Below, one piece after another: positions 4,098-5,054 of a DNA stretch of 5,054 bases. Each line of letters starts with the position of its first letter. Position 1 is the stretch's first letter. Made by a program: the position numbers and the translations under genes. The notes below the pieces were generated by a model, which searched no databases, was not told where the DNA came from, and saw nothing but the letters and a program-made list of their open reading frames with translations. Source of the stretch: Deltaproteobacteria bacterium (GTDB lineage Bacteria; Desulfobacterota; Syntrophorhabdia; Syntrophorhabdales; Syntrophorhabdaceae); NCBI GenBank assembly GCA_003506795.1, contig DNYO01000343.1, forward strand, positions 1 through 5,054, given 5' to 3'.

Positions 4098-5054
4098 GAT
4101 ATAAACATCGCGTCCCCGTAACTGTAAAACCTGTATCCTTCTCCTATCGCCTGTGCATAGGCCTTTCTCAGCCTTTCGGCGCCCATGAAAGCGGCGACAA
4201 GCATGAGAGGGGTCGAGCGCGGAAGGTGAAAATTGGTGATGAGCGCGTCAACCGCCTTGAAACGGTAGCCGGGGTAGATAAAAAGGTCAGTTTCACCGTG
4301 AAGCGCACAATTGCCGTTATTTCCGAATACCGTCTCGAGCGTCCTCACCGAACTCGTCCCGCAGGCAACTACCCTGCGCCCTTCCTGCCGGGCCGTCCTG
4401 ATAAGCACTTTGGACGCCTCGTCCAGTTCATAACGCTCCGCGTGCATCCGATGTGCTTCCAGTTGCCCCGCACGGATCAACGAAAAGGTCCCGATCCCGA
4501 TATGGAGGGTGACGGTGACGATATCGACACCCTGCGCCCGTATCTTTTCAAACAGGCCACGGGAAAAATGGAAACCCGCTGTAGGCGCGGCGATGGAGCC
4601 CGCCTTCTCGGCATACACGGTCTGATAGCGGTCAAAATCAGCAACGCCGTCCTCGCCGTTGCGCTTGATATACGGCGGCAAGGGCATCCGCCCCAGGCAT
4701 CTTATGACTTCGTCCCCTTCCCCGGAGGAATTGAAGGATATCGTCCAGGAGCCGTTGCTGCGGGCGAGTACGGCGGCGTGATCCCCCACAGTGACGCTAA
4801 CGGCGTCCCCGGTCTTGTTTACCCCCTTTGCCAGGCATTCCCAGGTACCGCCGCCGATGGGCCTGACAAGAAGGATATCGAGCCGCCCGCCGGTCTTTTT
4901 ATGTGCCGTCAGCCGCGCCGGGAAAACCTTGCTGTCATTGACGACAAGGACATCACCTTCCCTCAGGAGGTCTGCAACATCGGAAAAACGGCGGTGCTCG
5001 GTGGTCCCCCGTGCCCTGTCACAGACAAGGAGACGGGACGCGTCCCGATCGCTT
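4094..5054 (-). CDS. queA: S-adenosylmethionine:tRNA ribosyltransferase-isomerase QueA, 5' end cut off
   Basis: QueA transfers and isomerises the ribosyl group of S-adenosylmethionine onto preQ1-34 in tRNA, giving epoxyqueuosine, the step after Tgt. The frame is open from the right edge: 319 residues are visible and about 20-25 N-terminal ones are missing, judged from the family length of roughly 340. Motifs in visible numbering are VNDSKVFPARL (38-48), RMPLPPYIKR (122-131), EKAGSIAAPTAGFHF (149-163), LHIGIGTF (183-190), CGTSSVRTLE (231-240), NFHLPRSTPLMLV (274-286) and YRFYSYGDAMFI (307-318). A GTG at 4789 is an internal valine codon, not the start, since conserved QueA sequence continues 88 residues upstream of it. 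The stop overlaps the tgt start by four bases. No promoter or preQ1 riboswitch can be seen because the 5' region is outside the window. Confidence 0.97.
   Translation of the reverse strand, partial: SDRDASRLLVCDRARGTTEHRRFSDVADLLREGDVLVVNDSKVFPARLTAHKKTGGRLDILLVRPIGGGTWECLAKGVNKTGDAVSVTVGDHAAVLARSNGSWTISFNSSGEGDEVIRCLGRMPLPPYIKRNGEDGVADFDRYQTVYAEKAGSIAAPTAGFHFSRGLFEKIRAQGVDIVTVTLHIGIGTFSLIRAGQLEAHRMHAERYELDEASKVLIRTARQEGRRVVACGTSSVRTLETVFGNNGNCALHGETDLFIYPGYRFKAVDALITNFHLPRSTPLMLVAAFMGAERLRKAYAQAIGEGYRFYSYGDAMFIS

Noticed and set aside
3024..4121. Long open frame on the plus strand (about 365 codons) opposite tgt
   Set aside because: It mirrors tgt almost exactly. Tgt has all catalytic and zinc residues, whereas the antisense product shows no recognisable domain; it arises from the codon bias of tgt.
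4094..4789. A shorter 231-residue QueA starting at 4789
   Set aside because: The codon at 4789 is GTG (valine) inside the gene. Conserved QueA sequence, including NDSKVFPARL, continues upstream to the window edge.

Overview
The window is about 5 kb of bacterial chromosome at essentially full coding density. Every real gene is on the minus strand, so the biological order runs from the right edge to the left edge: queA (5' end cut off) – tgt – yajC – rpsF – a small OB-fold gene of the ssb/priB kind – rpsR – rplI – dnaB (3' end cut off). Both edge genes are truncated by the window, not by mutation. No mobile element, CRISPR array, tRNA, rRNA or convincing intrinsic terminator is visible, and no non-coding stretch exceeds 15 bases.

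Right part (about 2670-5054): queA and tgt encode two enzymes of queuosine modification of tRNA (Tgt inserts preQ1 at position 34, QueA then adds the ribosyl-derived ring). They are followed by yajC, the small membrane partner of the SecDF translocon. queA-tgt-yajC is a classical bacterial cluster that usually continues into secD-secF. Here it continues directly into the ribosomal genes.

Left part (1 to about 2653): rpsF, an 89-codon OB-fold gene, rpsR, rplI and dnaB. This matches the widespread S6-(SSB or PriB)-S18-L9-DnaB arrangement that links two ribosomal proteins that bind each other (S6:S18), L9, and the replicative helicase. The OB-fold protein sits where E. coli has priB and Firmicutes have ssb. 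It is as short as a bare OB fold and lacks the acidic C-terminal tip of an ordinary SSB.

Junctions are extremely tight: a 4-base ATGA overlap (queA/tgt), a 29-base overlap (tgt/yajC), a 15-base gap (yajC/rpsF), a 1-base overlap (rpsF/OB-fold), zero gap (OB-fold/rpsR), a 12-base gap (rpsR/rplI) and zero gap (rplI/dnaB). Several ribosome binding sites lie inside the upstream gene, which points to translational coupling and probably one long transcript. Two weak promoter-like sites inside yajC could start a separate ribosomal transcript.

The organism is a Gram-negative-type bacterium (yajC, queA/tgt) with mid GC content. Gene order and protein style suggest a deltaproteobacterial (Desulfobacterota-like) lineage, but this is an impression from the sequence, not a tested placement. 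It is mostly an ordinary housekeeping region. The points worth a second look are the minimal OB-fold gene, a near-perfect 23-base palindrome inside it, a possible hairpin over the rplI ribosome binding site, and the joining of the yajC cluster to the rpsF cluster.
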